This document shows positions 6,437 to 6,486 of a stretch of 6,486 nt of DNA, in pieces. Origin of the DNA: Actinomycetota bacterium (GTDB lineage: Bacteria; Actinomycetota; Humimicrobiia; Humimicrobiales; Humimicrobiaceae); contig SOKC01000016.1 in the NCBI GenBank assembly GCA_004376325.1, positions 1-6,486 of the forward strand, read 5' to 3'. The notes under the pieces were generated by a model, which was given only the letters and a program-made list of their open reading frames with translations, did no database searches and was not told the origin of the DNA. The translations under genes were made by a program, and so were the position numbers. Each line of letters opens with the position of its first letter. The stretch's first letter is position 1.

Positions 6437-6486
6437 AATAATACCTCCCCGTTCTTATGGTTTTTCCTCCACCACTTTAACCATTA
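6437..6486 (-). promoter_or_regulatory. Partial 5' leader of rpsB with a possible small hairpin
   Basis: These 50 bases precede rpsB and are cut by the window edge. On the minus strand an exact six-base inverted repeat (ATGGTT at 6479-6484, AACCAT at 6457-6462) encloses a 16-nt loop that contains an extra GGAGG (6466-6470) not followed by a start codon. S2 often controls its own mRNA through the leader, so this could be part of such a structure, but the stem is short and AT-containing and may be chance. No promoter is visible; it probably lies outside the window. Confidence 0.3.
6443..6450 (-). promoter_or_regulatory. Ribosome binding site deciding the TTG start of rpsB
   Basis: The minus strand reads GGGGAGGT with a six-base spacer to TTG at 6434-6436. 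The competing ATG at 6419-6421 would have a spacer of about 21 bases. The strong site therefore favours the TTG start. Confidence 0.85.

Overview
The window is a compact, AT-rich bacterial gene block in which every recognisable gene lies on the minus strand. In transcription order (right to left) it holds rpsB, tsf, pyrH, frr, uppS, rseP, ispG and the 5' part of proS. Seven genes are complete. proS runs off the left edge after 248 codons. Gaps between genes are 3 to 50 nt, and no stretch above 60 nt lacks a gene, so this looks like one operon or superoperon. No RNA genes, mobile elements, CRISPR arrays or long repeats were seen.

The right half (about 3702-6436) makes translation factors and UMP kinase: ribosomal protein S2, elongation factor Ts, PyrH and ribosome recycling factor. 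The left half (about 768-3689) belongs to isoprenoid and envelope biology: undecaprenyl diphosphate synthase (lipid carrier for peptidoglycan), an M50 site-2 intramembrane protease, and IspG of the MEP pathway, which feeds precursors to UppS. proS returns to translation by charging tRNA-Pro. This is a widely conserved bacterial order. In the common version cdsA and dxr sit between uppS and rseP. Here both are absent and uppS is followed by rseP after 6 nt.

The organism is a bacterium with the MEP pathway. The AT-rich sequence, purine-rich Shine-Dalgarno (SD) sites, frequent TTG starts (three of eight genes), short EF-Ts and the ispG-proS tail point to a Clostridia-like Firmicute or a deep-branching anaerobic lineage such as Atribacterota-type bacteria. 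This is an inference; nothing here fixes the phylum.

The window is mostly a conserved housekeeping region. I found no convincing sign of an undescribed system. The points most worth a second look are the missing cdsA-dxr pair, the S2 leader fragment at the right edge, and the contrast between strong SD sites on TTG-start genes and weak SD sites on pyrH, rseP and ispG.
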